This document shows positions 48,988-57,469 of a stretch of DNA of 64,000 nt, one piece after another; positions within the stretch are counted from its first letter, which is position 1, and each line of letters opens with the position of its first letter. Under the pieces are notes generated by a model. The model had not been told where the DNA came from, ran no database searches, and saw only the letters and a program-made list of their open reading frames with translations. Source of the DNA: an uncultured Olsenella sp. (GTDB lineage Bacteria; Actinomycetota; Coriobacteriia; Coriobacteriales; Atopobiaceae); NCBI GenBank assembly GCA_900314495.1, contig OMVJ01000011.1:1-64000 (forward strand), read 5' to 3'. The position numbers and the translations under genes are program-made.

Positions 48988-51900
48988 ATGAGCGAACCCG
49001 CCCCAACCGTCACCGCCCCCCAGCGGGACTTCTCCCTGCCCATCCAGGGCCTGGAGGCCGGCACGCGCCACGCCGGCTTCACCGTGACGGACGTCATACG
49101 CATACCGGAGCTCTCCGCCACCGCCTACGTCATGCGGCACGACGCCTCCGGCGCCCGCGCGCTGTGGCTGGCCTGCGCCGACAACAACAAGTCCTTCTCC
49201 ATTGCCTTCAAGACGGCGCCTTCGGACAACACGGGCGTCTTCCACATTCTGGAGCACTCCGTCCTGTGCGGGTCTGACCGGTTCCCCGTGAAGGAGCCCT
49301 TCGTCAACCTGCTCAAGACCAGCATGCAAACGTTCCTGAACGCCCTCACCTTCCCGGACAAGACCATGTACCCGGTGGCATCCACCAACACGGCCGACCT
49401 TGAGAACCTGATGGACGTGTACCTGGACGCCGTGCTCCACCCCGCCATCTACTCGCACCCCCACATCTTCCAGCAGGAGGGCTGGCACCTGGAGCTGCAG
49501 GACGCCGACGGCAACCCCGCCCCCGCGGACGACCCCACGGCCCGCCTTGCCTACAACGGCGTGGTCTTCAACGAGATGAAGGGCGCCCTCTCGGACCCGG
49601 ACGACGTGCTCTTCAAGGGCATTGACGCGGCCCTCTTCCCCAACACGCCCTACCGCTTCGAGTCCGGCGGGGACCCGCGCGCCATTCCCACCCTCACCTA
49701 CGAGCAGTTCCTGCAGACGCACGCGCGCCACTACAACCTGGCAAACAGCTACACCATCCTGTACGGAGACCTGGACGTGGACCGCGAGCTGGCCTTCATT
49801 GACTCCCGCTTCCGGCAGGCCACCCAACGCGACGTGGGGGCGCCCAACCCCCTGCCCCTGCAGGCGCCCGTCACGCCGGCGCTCTCGCGCCTTGAGATGG
49901 CGACCGCGCCGGAGAACGCCTCTGTGGGCCTTGCCTACGTCATTGGCACCTCGCACGACCGCGAGCGAGTTCTTGCCGCCGACGTCCTGCTGGACGCCAT
50001 TGCGGGCTCCAACGAGGCGCCCCTCAAGCGCGCCGTCCTGGACGCCAACCTGGGAGACGACTTCGACGCCATACTCTACGACGGCGAGATGCAGCCCCGC
50101 GTGGTCTTCCAGCTGAAGGGGGCCAGGCAGGGCGTGGCGCAGCAGTTCCGCACGCTGGTGGAGGACACGTGCGCGCGGCTGGCGGCGGACGGCATTGGCC
50201 GGGAGCACCTTGCGGCCTCGCTGGCCCAGGCGGAGTTCAACCTGCGCGAGGGCGACTGGGGCTCCTACTCCGACGGCGTCGCGCTTTCCATGCAGATCAT
50301 GTCCAGCTGGCTGTACGACGACGCCCGCCCCGTGGACTTCCTCTTCTACGAGGACGCCATCGCAAACATGCGCGCGGGCCTGGACCAGGGCTACTTCGAG
50401 GTCCTGCTCCGCTCGCTGGTATGCGAGAGCAACCACAGCGCCGAGGTGGAGCTGGTGCCCGTGGAGTCCGGCAGCGACGCCGCGGAGGCGGCCGAGCTCG
50501 CCCAGAGGAAGGCGGCCCTCTCTGGGGAGGAGCTCCAGGGCATAGTCGACGCCGTGGCGGAGCTGCGCGCGGAGCAGGAGGCGCCGGACTCGCCGGAGGA
50601 CCTGGCCAAGCTGCCCCACCTCTCCGTCGCGGACATTGAGCCCGCCAAGCCCGAGCCGGTGGGCGTGCGCATTGAGGCGCCCCTGCCCTGCGTTGCCCAC
50701 GAGCTGGACACCCGCCGCATTGACTACCTGTACCTCTACTTTGACCTGCGCCACCTCGCCTTTGACGACCTTCCCTACGTGGGCCTGCTGACGGACCTCC
50801 TGGGCAAGCTGGGCACCGCCAAGCACACGGCGTCAGAGCTGGACACGCTGGTGGAGCTCAACCTGGGCAACCTGGACTTCTTCTGCGAGGCCTACTCCAA
50901 GGACGAGGACCAGGCCGACGTCATGCCCGCCCTGGTGGTGTCTGCCAGCGCCCTTGTGGAGAACGTGGGCAAGCTGGCTACCATTCCCACCGAGGTATGG
51001 TCCGCGACGGACTTCACGGACACGGACCGCATCCTCGCCATCCTGCAGCAGCGGCGCATAGCCCTCGAGCAGGGCTTCACCAACGCCGGCCACTCCTCCG
51101 CGGCCGCCCGGCTCTCCTCGTACTTCTCGCCCGCGTCCCTGGCGGCGCAGGCCATGGGCGGCGTTGACTACTACCTGTTCCTGAAGGACCTGCTGGCCCA
51201 CTTCCCGGAGCGCAGGGATGCCCTGGCGGAGCGCCTGGCCGCCCTCTGCCGGCGCATCTTCGTGGCAGACGCCGTCACCGCCAGCTTCGTGGGGCCCATG
51301 GACGACTGCCGGGCCTACTGGCAGGCGGGAGGCACGCTGGGCCTGCCGCCCGCAGACCCCGGGCAGGCGATGCGGCAGATGGTCATCCCCACGCCGACGG
51401 TCAGGGACGAGGCCTTCGTCATTCCTTCCAGCGTCTCCTTCGTGACGGAGGGCGCCGGCCCCTCTGGCGCGGACACCGTGCCCTACGGCGTGTGGAACGT
51501 TGCCACGAGGCCCCTCTCCTTCGACTACCTGTGGAACTCCGTCCGCGTGCACGGCGGTGCCTACGGTGTGGGCTTCCGGAGGGTTCCCTCGGGCTCCGCG
51601 CAGTTCTGGTCCTACCGCGACCCCAGCATCGACGCCACCATCCAGCGCTTCGAGGGCACCGCGGCCTGGCTTGAGGGCTGGGAGCCCGCGGAGGAGGAGC
51701 TTGCGGGGTACATAGTCTCAACCGTGGCCTCGCACGACGCGCCCGTCAAGCCGCGCCAGATGGCCCGCCGGCAGGACGTGTCGCGCCTGTGCGGACGCCC
51801 CGACAGCTGGCGCGACCAGATTCGCGCGCAGGAGCTTGCCACCACCGCCAGCCAGATTCGTGCCGGCGCCGCGACCCTAGCCAGCGTCCCCTCCCACCGC

Positions 51901-51996
51901 GGCATCTGCGTCTTTGGCTCCCGCGCCGCCATCGAGGGCTCCAAGCTGGGCCTCAGGGTGATCAACCTCATGGGCGCAGGCGAGGAGGACCGCTGA
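48988..51996 (+). CDS. M16C (presequence-protease-like) zinc metallopeptidase
   Basis: 1002 residues, the full size of two M16 halves joined in one chain. The inverted zinc motif HILEHSVLCGSDRFPVKEPF (HxxEH, about residue 91) and the distal glutamate region YNGVVFNEMKGALSDPDDVL are intact. FNLREGDWGSYSDGVALSMQ, QGFTNAGHSSAAARLSSYFS and the late FRRVPSGSAQFWSYRDPS are typical of the PreP/Cym1 subfamily. There is no signal peptide, so it is cytoplasmic and likely degrades peptides. Its TGA overlaps the ATG of the next gene (TGATG), which links it translationally to the dehydratase-like genes. GGAGGAACCC precedes the ATG. Confidence 0.92.
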   Translation: MSEPAPTVTAPQRDFSLPIQGLEAGTRHAGFTVTDVIRIPELSATAYVMRHDASGARALWLACADNNKSFSIAFKTAPSDNTGVFHILEHSVLCGSDRFPVKEPFVNLLKTSMQTFLNALTFPDKTMYPVASTNTADLENLMDVYLDAVLHPAIYSHPHIFQQEGWHLELQDADGNPAPADDPTARLAYNGVVFNEMKGALSDPDDVLFKGIDAALFPNTPYRFESGGDPRAIPTLTYEQFLQTHARHYNLANSYTILYGDLDVDRELAFIDSRFRQATQRDVGAPNPLPLQAPVTPALSRLEMATAPENASVGLAYVIGTSHDRERVLAADVLLDAIAGSNEAPLKRAVLDANLGDDFDAILYDGEMQPRVVFQLKGARQGVAQQFRTLVEDTCARLAADGIGREHLAASLAQAEFNLREGDWGSYSDGVALSMQIMSSWLYDDARPVDFLFYEDAIANMRAGLDQGYFEVLLRSLVCESNHSAEVELVPVESGSDAAEAAELAQRKAALSGEELQGIVDAVAELRAEQEAPDSPEDLAKLPHLSVADIEPAKPEPVGVRIEAPLPCVAHELDTRRIDYLYLYFDLRHLAFDDLPYVGLLTDLLGKLGTAKHTASELDTLVELNLGNLDFFCEAYSKDEDQADVMPALVVSASALVENVGKLATIPTEVWSATDFTDTDRILAILQQRRIALEQGFTNAGHSSAAARLSSYFSPASLAAQAMGGVDYYLFLKDLLAHFPERRDALAERLAALCRRIFVADAVTASFVGPMDDCRAYWQAGGTLGLPPADPGQAMRQMVIPTPTVRDEAFVIPSSVSFVTEGAGPSGADTVPYGVWNVATRPLSFDYLWNSVRVHGGAYGVGFRRVPSGSAQFWSYRDPSIDATIQRFEGTAAWLEGWEPAEEELAGYIVSTVASHDAPVKPRQMARRQDVSRLCGRPDSWRDQIRAQELATTASQIRAGAATLASVPSHRGICVFGSRAAIEGSKLGLRVINLMGAGEEDR

Positions 51997-53321
51997 TGCC
52001 AGACCTGGTCAACGGCATTGTGGATTGGGGCGGCAACCTGCTGGGCCAGTACGCCACCGTAGCCCCCGAGACCATTCGCTGGATCCTGATGCGCAGCTAC
52101 GACGGCGTGCGCTGGGGCACCAAGCACCTGCCCAACCGCAGGAAGCCGCCCGCGGGGCAGATGGCCTCCCACCTTGCCCTGAAGACCATCACCGACGCCC
52201 TGGACAACTACGACCAGGCCGTCATCACCAGCATCTGGCTTCCCAGCGAGGTCTTCCTTGCCATGGGGCTTCACCCCGTGTGCGCCGAGGTGCTCTCTGG
52301 CGCCATTGCCTCCACCAAGGCGGAGGCCAGCTTCCTGGCCGAGGCGGAGAACCGCGGCGTGCCGGCAACCTACTGCAGCTACCACCGGGTGCTGCTGGGC
52401 CTGGCGGCCAGCGAGGTGCTGACTGCCCCCCGCATGCTGGCAAGCTGCTCGGTTGCCTGCGACGCCAACAACCTCACCTTCAAGACCCTGGCCCACTACT
52501 GGGGCACGCCCCACTTCTATGTGGACGTGCCCTTCGAGGCGGACGACGAGTCCATTCACTACGTGGCGGACCAGCTGCGGCGCATGGGGTCCATGGCCGA
52601 GGACGTCTTCGGCCGCAAGCTGTACCTGCCCGCCCTCACGGAGCGGGTGGCCGTCTCGCAGGAGAGCCTGGCCCTGCTGCAGCAGACGCTTCCCCTGCGC
52701 CGCGGCAAGTACCTGGCAAGCGACATGGGTCTGGAGATGCAGGAGGCCCTGGCCACCCACCTTGCCCTGGGCACCGACGACGCCCTGCATATGCTGCGGC
52801 AGCAGACGGAGGACTTCGCGCACGCCGAGCCCTACGAGGGCCTGAACATTGTGTGGGCGCACACGCCGCCCTACTTCCTTGACTCCCTGAAGCAGGAGCT
52901 CAACCAGAACCGCAACGCGCAGATCGTTGCGTCGGACATGCTGTACGACCAGATTCCCGCCCAGGGCACCACCTGGGCCTACGGGCCCGACCAGCCCTTC
53001 GAGGCCATGGCGGAGCGGCTCTGCACCTGCTGCTTCAACGGCCCGGCAACTCGCCGGGCAGACCGCCTGCTCCGCCTTGCGCGCGAGACCGCGGCCGACG
53101 GCGTGGTGGTCTTCTGCCACTGGGGTTGCAAGGAGACGGCAGGCGCCTCCCAGCTCATTGCCCACCGGCTGGAGGCGGCCGGCTATCCCGTCCTGATTCT
53201 GGACGGCGACGGCTGCGACCGCGCCAACTGCATGGAAGGCCAGATGTCCACCCGCTTCACCGCCTTCCTGGAGATGCTGAGGGCACGTCGCGAGGAGGCT
53301 GTCCATGCCGACGCGCGGTGA
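51996..53321 (+). CDS. 2-hydroxyacyl-CoA dehydratase D-type subunit homologue (first)
   Basis: 441 residues of the HgdB/HgdA-like (2-hydroxyglutaryl-CoA dehydratase component D) superfamily. Cysteines sit at Cys96, Cys127 (TYCSYHRVLLG), Cys151/155 (LASCSVACDANNLTF) and Cys374/378 (VVFCHWGCKETAGA). These could hold a [4Fe-4S] or double-cubane cluster. Such proteins dehydrate hydroxyacyl-CoA or, in the double-cubane group, reduce small molecules with ATP-driven electrons. The substrate is unknown. The next gene is a paralogue sharing the LASCSVACDANNLTFKTL block. ATG at 51996 overlaps the peptidase stop. Confidence 0.82.
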   Translation: MPDLVNGIVDWGGNLLGQYATVAPETIRWILMRSYDGVRWGTKHLPNRRKPPAGQMASHLALKTITDALDNYDQAVITSIWLPSEVFLAMGLHPVCAEVLSGAIASTKAEASFLAEAENRGVPATYCSYHRVLLGLAASEVLTAPRMLASCSVACDANNLTFKTLAHYWGTPHFYVDVPFEADDESIHYVADQLRRMGSMAEDVFGRKLYLPALTERVAVSQESLALLQQTLPLRRGKYLASDMGLEMQEALATHLALGTDDALHMLRQQTEDFAHAEPYEGLNIVWAHTPPYFLDSLKQELNQNRNAQIVASDMLYDQIPAQGTTWAYGPDQPFEAMAERLCTCCFNGPATRRADRLLRLARETAADGVVVFCHWGCKETAGASQLIAHRLEAAGYPVLILDGDGCDRANCMEGQMSTRFTAFLEMLRARREEAVHADAR

Positions 53322-54642
53322 CGCGCAGGGTCGCACCCCCATGGACCTATACGGCGACTTCGTTTCCGCAAGCGCCCAGCAGCACCCCGCGCTCGCACGC
53401 GGGGCGCTTGACTTTGGCTTCGGCTTCACCGCCTGGCGAACCACCCGCCTGCCCAACAGGGACCAGCTGCCTTCCGCCCAAGCCGCATCCGCCCTCTTCT
53501 TCAACAACCTGGTGAGGGCGCTCGCGGACCCGCAGAACGAGGCCATAACCAGCATCTTCCTTCCCACGGAGGTCTTCCAGGCCCTGGGCGTTCGCGCCGT
53601 CACGGCGGAGGCAATCTCCGGCACGTGCGCGGGAGCCCACTCCGAGGAGGGCTTCATGTCGGACGCGGAGGGTCGCGGCATTCCAGAGACCTTCTGTTCC
53701 TACCACAAGGTGCTCTTGGGGGCGGCTTTCACGGGCGTCCTCAGGCCGCCGCGCATGCTGGCCAGCTGCTCCGTGGCCTGCGACGCCAACAACCTCACCT
53801 TCAAGACCCTGTCACGTCTGTGGGACGTCCCCCACTTCTACGTGGACGTGCCCTACGAGCCCACCCGGGATGCCGCCGTCTACGTGGGGGACCAGCTGCG
53901 GCAGATGGGCGGGCTCGCCCAAGAGGTCTACGGCCGCCGGCTGAGCGAGCCAGACCTGACGCTGCGGGTGGCCCGCAGCCAGCGCACGCTTGCGCTGCTG
54001 GCAAAGTCGCTTCCGTTGCGCCGAGGCCGCTACCTGGCAGGCGACCTCACGCTGGAGCTCATGGAGGTGCTGGACGTGCACCTCTCGCTTGGAACCACGG
54101 AGGTCGAGAACATTGCCCAGCAGATGGTGGACGACTTTGCGGCGGCCGCGCCCTACGAGGGCCTGAATCTAGTGTGGGTCCACACGTCGCCCTTCTTCTT
54201 TGGGCCCCTCACCACGCACATGGACCGCAGCCGGGAGGCGCAGGTCGTCGCGTCGGACATGTTCTATGACACGGCACTTGCCGGCGACCCCTGGTTTGGC
54301 CCAGGCCAGCCCTACGAGGCCATGGGCGAGCGGCTTGTGCGAAACTGCCTCAACGGCCCCGCCGACCGCCGGGCCGCGTGCGTGCGCCAGCTGGCAGACC
54401 AGACCCACGCGGATGGCGTTGTCGTGTTCTGCCACTGGGGCTGCAAGCAGATTGCCGGCGCCTCGCACATAATTCGCAAGAGCCTTGAGGCTGCAGGCTA
54501 CCCCGTGCTGGTCATAGACGGCGACGGGGCGCATCGCTCCAACAACATGGCGGGGCAGGTGTCCACGCGCCTCGAGGCGTTCTTGGAGCTGCTTCGCTTC
54601 CGCAGGGAGGAGAATCATGTCACACCCAACCGCGACCGTTGA
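53305..54642 (+). CDS. 2-hydroxyacyl-CoA dehydratase D-type subunit homologue (second)
   Basis: 445 residues, a clear paralogue of the preceding gene: TFCSYHKVLLGAAFTG, MLASCSVACDANNLTFKTL, SKSLPLRRGRYLAGDL-like KSLPLRRGRYLAGDLTLELM, and VVVFCHWGCKQIAGASHII. The cysteine pattern is the same, except that the first gene's Cys343/345/346 cluster is reduced. The pair could form a heterodimer like HgdA/HgdB. The start at 53305 has GAGGAGG and overlaps the preceding gene by 17 bases; an ATG at 53341 has no ribosome site. It overlaps the next gene by 26 bases. Confidence 0.82.
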   Translation: MPTRGDAQGRTPMDLYGDFVSASAQQHPALARGALDFGFGFTAWRTTRLPNRDQLPSAQAASALFFNNLVRALADPQNEAITSIFLPTEVFQALGVRAVTAEAISGTCAGAHSEEGFMSDAEGRGIPETFCSYHKVLLGAAFTGVLRPPRMLASCSVACDANNLTFKTLSRLWDVPHFYVDVPYEPTRDAAVYVGDQLRQMGGLAQEVYGRRLSEPDLTLRVARSQRTLALLAKSLPLRRGRYLAGDLTLELMEVLDVHLSLGTTEVENIAQQMVDDFAAAAPYEGLNLVWVHTSPFFFGPLTTHMDRSREAQVVASDMFYDTALAGDPWFGPGQPYEAMGERLVRNCLNGPADRRAACVRQLADQTHADGVVVFCHWGCKQIAGASHIIRKSLEAAGYPVLVIDGDGAHRSNNMAGQVSTRLEAFLELLRFRREENHVTPNRDR

Positions 54643-56434
54643 GGCCGCGAAGGCACCCGCGGGCACCGCAGAGGGCGGCCACGTGGTCTTCTACGCATGC
54701 AAGTATACGCCGCTGGAGCTGCTTGCGGGCTTTGGGGCAAGTGGCCACCTGGCCGAGGCGGACGTTGCCTCCTTCGACCACGCCGACGCCCTGGCCCACC
54801 CCAACCTGTGCGGCTACGGCAAGGGGCTCATCGAGCGCCTGCTGCGCGACGACGTGCGCGAGGTCGTGCTTGTGACCTGCTGCGACGTGATCAAGCGCGC
54901 CTACGACGTGCTGGTTGCCCAGGGGAACCTGGACTTCGTGTACCTGCTGGACCTGCCGCACAAGCGCGGCGCGGCGGAGCGCAGGCTGTTCAGGGCCCGC
55001 CTGGCCAAGCTGGCCAAGGCCTACGCGGAGTATTCAGGCCGCACCTTCGACGTGGGTGCCGCGCTCTCGTCCTTCGAGCCGCCGGTTCCGCGCACGGACG
55101 AGCGCGTGACGCTGCTTGGCGCCCACGCCACGGGGGCGCTGCTCAAGACCGTCTCGCGCGACGTGGGCTACGCCGTGGAGAACGCCACCTGCACCAACCG
55201 GCACTTGCTGGTTTCTCCCCCGCCCCAGCTGGCGCGCATGGCAGCCGCGGGCGACTGCGACGCCTGCGAGGAGGAGGGCAGAGCGACTGACGCGCTGGGC
55301 GTCGGCCGCGCGGGCGGCACGCTGGACACCTTCCTGGACTGGTACGCCGATGCCCTGCTGAACCAGATGCCCTGCATGCGCATGGACGACATCTCCGCCC
55401 GCATGCGGCTGCGCGGCGAGAAGGGCCAGGCGGGCATTGTGTACCACACGATGAAGTTCTGCGACTACTACGGCTTCGAGTACGCCGAGGCCACCGAAGA
55501 TGGAGGAACCCCCATGGTGAAGATCGAGACGGACGGCACCTCGCAGAGCGCGGGCCAGCTCAAGACCAGACTGGCGGCCTTTGGCGAGACCCTGCGCGGC
55601 GCGGCTAAGGCCAAGGAGGCGGCGGCAGCTCGCCGCGCCAGCATGGACCCCAACAAGCCCGTCTACGTGCTGGGCGTTGACTCCGGCTCAACCTCCACCG
55701 ACGCCGTGGTAATGGACGCCAACAGGAAGATCGTAGCCTCCGTGATCCTGCCCACGGGCGCCAAGGCAACCGAGGCGGCCGCCCACGCCAAGGAGCAGGC
55801 CCTTGCCCAAGCGCATCTTGCGGAGGAGGACCTCACGCTGGAGGTCTCCACGGGCTACGGCCGCGAGGCCATCCCTGGCATGGACACCTCCATCACGGAG
55901 ATCACCTGCCACGCGCGCGGCGCCCACTACCTCATGCCCGAGGTCAAGACCGTCATCGACATCGGTGGCCAGGACTCCAAGGTCATCCATCTGGGCGACG
56001 AGGGCGACGTTCTCAACTTCGTCATGAACGACAAGTGCGCCGCCGGTACCGGCCGCTTCCTGGAGATGATGGCCCGCACGCTGGAGATGCCCCTGGAGGA
56101 GTTCTGCGAGAAGGGCCTGCAGTGGAAGCGCGACGTGAAGATCAGCAGCATGTGCACGGTCTTCGCGGAGAGCGAGGTAGTCTCGTTGGTGGCGGACGAC
56201 ACGCCCACACCCGACATCATCCACGGCCTGGACGAGTCCGTGGCGAGGAAGACCGCCACCCTGGCCAAGCGCGTGAGCGCGGAGCCGCCCTACCTCATGA
56301 CGGGCGGCGTGGCGCAGAACGCCGGCGTGGTCAAGGCGCTGGAGGATGTGCTGGGCGCGCGCGTTGCCACGCACAAGGACAGCCAGCTGTGCGGCGCCAT
56401 CGGCGCGGCGCTGCTGGGCCTCGAATCCCTGTAA
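54617..56434 (+). CDS. Fusion of an HgdB-like domain with an acyl-CoA dehydratase activase
   Basis: 605 residues. Residues 1-300 resemble a shortened HgdB-like domain (VVLVTCCDVIKRAYDVL, LLDLPHKRGAAERRLF, GIVYHTMKFCDYYGFEYAE). Residues 348-605 are the ASKHA ATPase activator (HgdC/BcrAD type): VLGVDSGSTSTDAVVMD, STGYGREAIPG, VIDIGGQDSKVI, and the two cysteines that bridge a dimer [4Fe-4S] cluster in MNDKCAAGTGRFLEMMART and SSMCTVFAESEVVS. TGGVAQNAGVVKAL closes the fold. It would feed ATP-driven low-potential electrons to the two subunits encoded upstream. The fused HgdB-like part is unusual. The TAA stop abuts a repeat. Confidence 0.85.
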   Translation: MSHPTATVEAAKAPAGTAEGGHVVFYACKYTPLELLAGFGASGHLAEADVASFDHADALAHPNLCGYGKGLIERLLRDDVREVVLVTCCDVIKRAYDVLVAQGNLDFVYLLDLPHKRGAAERRLFRARLAKLAKAYAEYSGRTFDVGAALSSFEPPVPRTDERVTLLGAHATGALLKTVSRDVGYAVENATCTNRHLLVSPPPQLARMAAAGDCDACEEEGRATDALGVGRAGGTLDTFLDWYADALLNQMPCMRMDDISARMRLRGEKGQAGIVYHTMKFCDYYGFEYAEATEDGGTPMVKIETDGTSQSAGQLKTRLAAFGETLRGAAKAKEAAAARRASMDPNKPVYVLGVDSGSTSTDAVVMDANRKIVASVILPTGAKATEAAAHAKEQALAQAHLAEEDLTLEVSTGYGREAIPGMDTSITEITCHARGAHYLMPEVKTVIDIGGQDSKVIHLGDEGDVLNFVMNDKCAAGTGRFLEMMARTLEMPLEEFCEKGLQWKRDVKISSMCTVFAESEVVSLVADDTPTPDIIHGLDESVARKTATLAKRVSAEPPYLMTGGVAQNAGVVKALEDVLGARVATHKDSQLCGAIGAALLGLESL

Positions 56435-56445
56435 GACAGGGGGGC

Positions 56446-56515
56446 GCGTGACAGGGGGACGTTTCTGTTTTGTCACGCTGGGATGAGACAGGGGGACGTA
56501 CCTTTTGTCTCATCC
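56446..56515 (+). repeat. Tandem GTGAC-type and GAGAC-type hairpin repeats
   Basis: First unit: GCGTGACA (56446-56453) and TGTCACGC (56471-56478), loop 17. Second unit: GGATGAGACA (56481-56490) and TGTCTCATCC (56506-56515), loop 15. Both loops start GGGGGACGT. The GACAGG after the preceding TAA belongs to the same array. This shows the two families side by side. Confidence 0.85.
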
Positions 56516-56575
56516 TCCCCAGCCGCGACGCCAGTTGGCCCCGCACTCCGCACTCGGCACCCCGCCAGCCGGCCT

Positions 56576-56724
56576 CAACAACACGCGCGACGGCACGTGT
56601 GTTGTTGGCACAAGGCCCGAGGGCAACAACACGCGTGCCAGCGCCATGACGTGCTAGAAAGCCAGTTGCGTAACCATCTGTCATGCCATACGCGTGTTGT
56701 TGAAACCGAATAACATGCGTGCCA
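56576..56724. repeat. Cluster of CAACAACACGCGTGCC-type inverted motifs
   Basis: Five related copies in 150 bases: CAACAACACGCG (56576), its inverse CACGTGTGTTGTTG (56594), CAACAACACGCGTGCCA (56623), inverse ACGCGTGTTGTTGA (56690) and TAACATGCGTGCCA (56711). Copies 1 and 2 can form a 9-bp stem. No gene lies in this 359-base gap (56435-56793). Confidence 0.6.
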
Positions 56725-56761
56725 TCAACGGGACGGCAGCCACCACCGGCCACCGTCCCGC

Positions 56762-56796
56762 GTGTCAATAGGGAAACGTCCCCCCCTGTCACACTA
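56762..56796 (-). repeat. Degenerate GTGAC-type repeat after the nitroreductase gene
   Basis: GTGTCA ... GGGAAACGTCCCCCCC ... TGTCACAC. The TAG stop of the nitroreductase gene is immediately followed on the minus strand by TGTGACAGGGG. Confidence 0.6.
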
Positions 56797-57381
56797 CAGC
56801 AGCAGGTCCTCCACCGAGCGCTTGGGCACGTGGTGCACGTTGCCCTCCGTGCGCCAGTACTTGGTGCCGTGGTCCGCGTCCATGGACTCCAGCACGATCT
56901 TCTCGTCCGGCGCGGGCTTGCCGAAAGCGATCATGAGGGCAAGGGCGTAGTCGTCGCCCGTCACGCCCAGCACGGAGGCGGCCTGTGCGTCGTAGCTCTT
57001 GATCATGCAGGCGCCCAGCCCCTGCGCGCACGCCGCCAGGCAAAGGGTCTGCGCGGCGATGCCCACGTCTATCTGGCGGATGGCAGACTTCGCGCCACCA
57101 GCTGGCACGAAGATGCCGATGTAACCACCCGGCTGCTCGCCCTCGGCGGGGCCGGGGAACTCCGGCAGGGCAGCCGCCCAGCCGTGGTGGTGGCCCAGCT
57201 CGGCCACCGTAGTCGGGTCAGACGCCACCGCATAGCGCAGGAGCTGCGTGTTGTTGCCCGTGGGTGCAAAGCGCGCCACGTCAATCAGGCCCAGCAGAGC
57301 CTCCCTGCTCGCTGGCTCGCCCGTAAAGCGTCGGTAGCTGCGCGAAGCCCTAACAAGCTCCGCAAACGAATTCCCATCCAT
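56794..57381 (-). CDS. Nitroreductase family protein
   Basis: 195 residues. FMN-binding cues: ASRSYRRFTGEPASREALLG at the start, VARFAPTGNNTQLLRYAV, DVGIAAQTLCLAACAQGLGA, and the GDDYALALMIAFGKP region, typical of the class. A C-terminal DHGTKYWRTEGNVHHVPKRS precedes the end. It probably reduces quinones, nitro compounds or flavins with NAD(P)H; the physiological substrate cannot be told. The start at 57381 has GGAGG. Repeats lie on both sides. Confidence 0.87.
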   Translation of the reverse strand: MDGNSFAELVRASRSYRRFTGEPASREALLGLIDVARFAPTGNNTQLLRYAVASDPTTVAELGHHHGWAAALPEFPGPAEGEQPGGYIGIFVPAGGAKSAIRQIDVGIAAQTLCLAACAQGLGACMIKSYDAQAASVLGVTGDDYALALMIAFGKPAPDEKIVLESMDADHGTKYWRTEGNVHHVPKRSVEDLLL

Positions 57382-57426
57382 CGCAACCTCCTTGCACGAA
57401 CGCGAGACGGCCGGCACCTTGCCCGC

Positions 57427-57469
57427 CCGTCTCATTCAAATGAGACAAAAGGACCGTCCCCCCGTCTCA
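57427..57469 (-). repeat. GAGAC-type repeat after the aminotransferase gene
   Basis: GTCTCATT and AATGAGAC close together, then AAAAGGACCGTCCCCCCGTCTCA. The TGA stop of the aminotransferase gene (57469-57467) is the first three bases of the repeat on the minus strand, TGAGACGGGG. Confidence 0.8.

Noticed and set aside
47605-50826. 1073-codon minus-strand open frame opposite the coiled-coil and peptidase genes
   Set aside because: No domain, biased composition and no ribosome site. The plus-strand genes explain the region.
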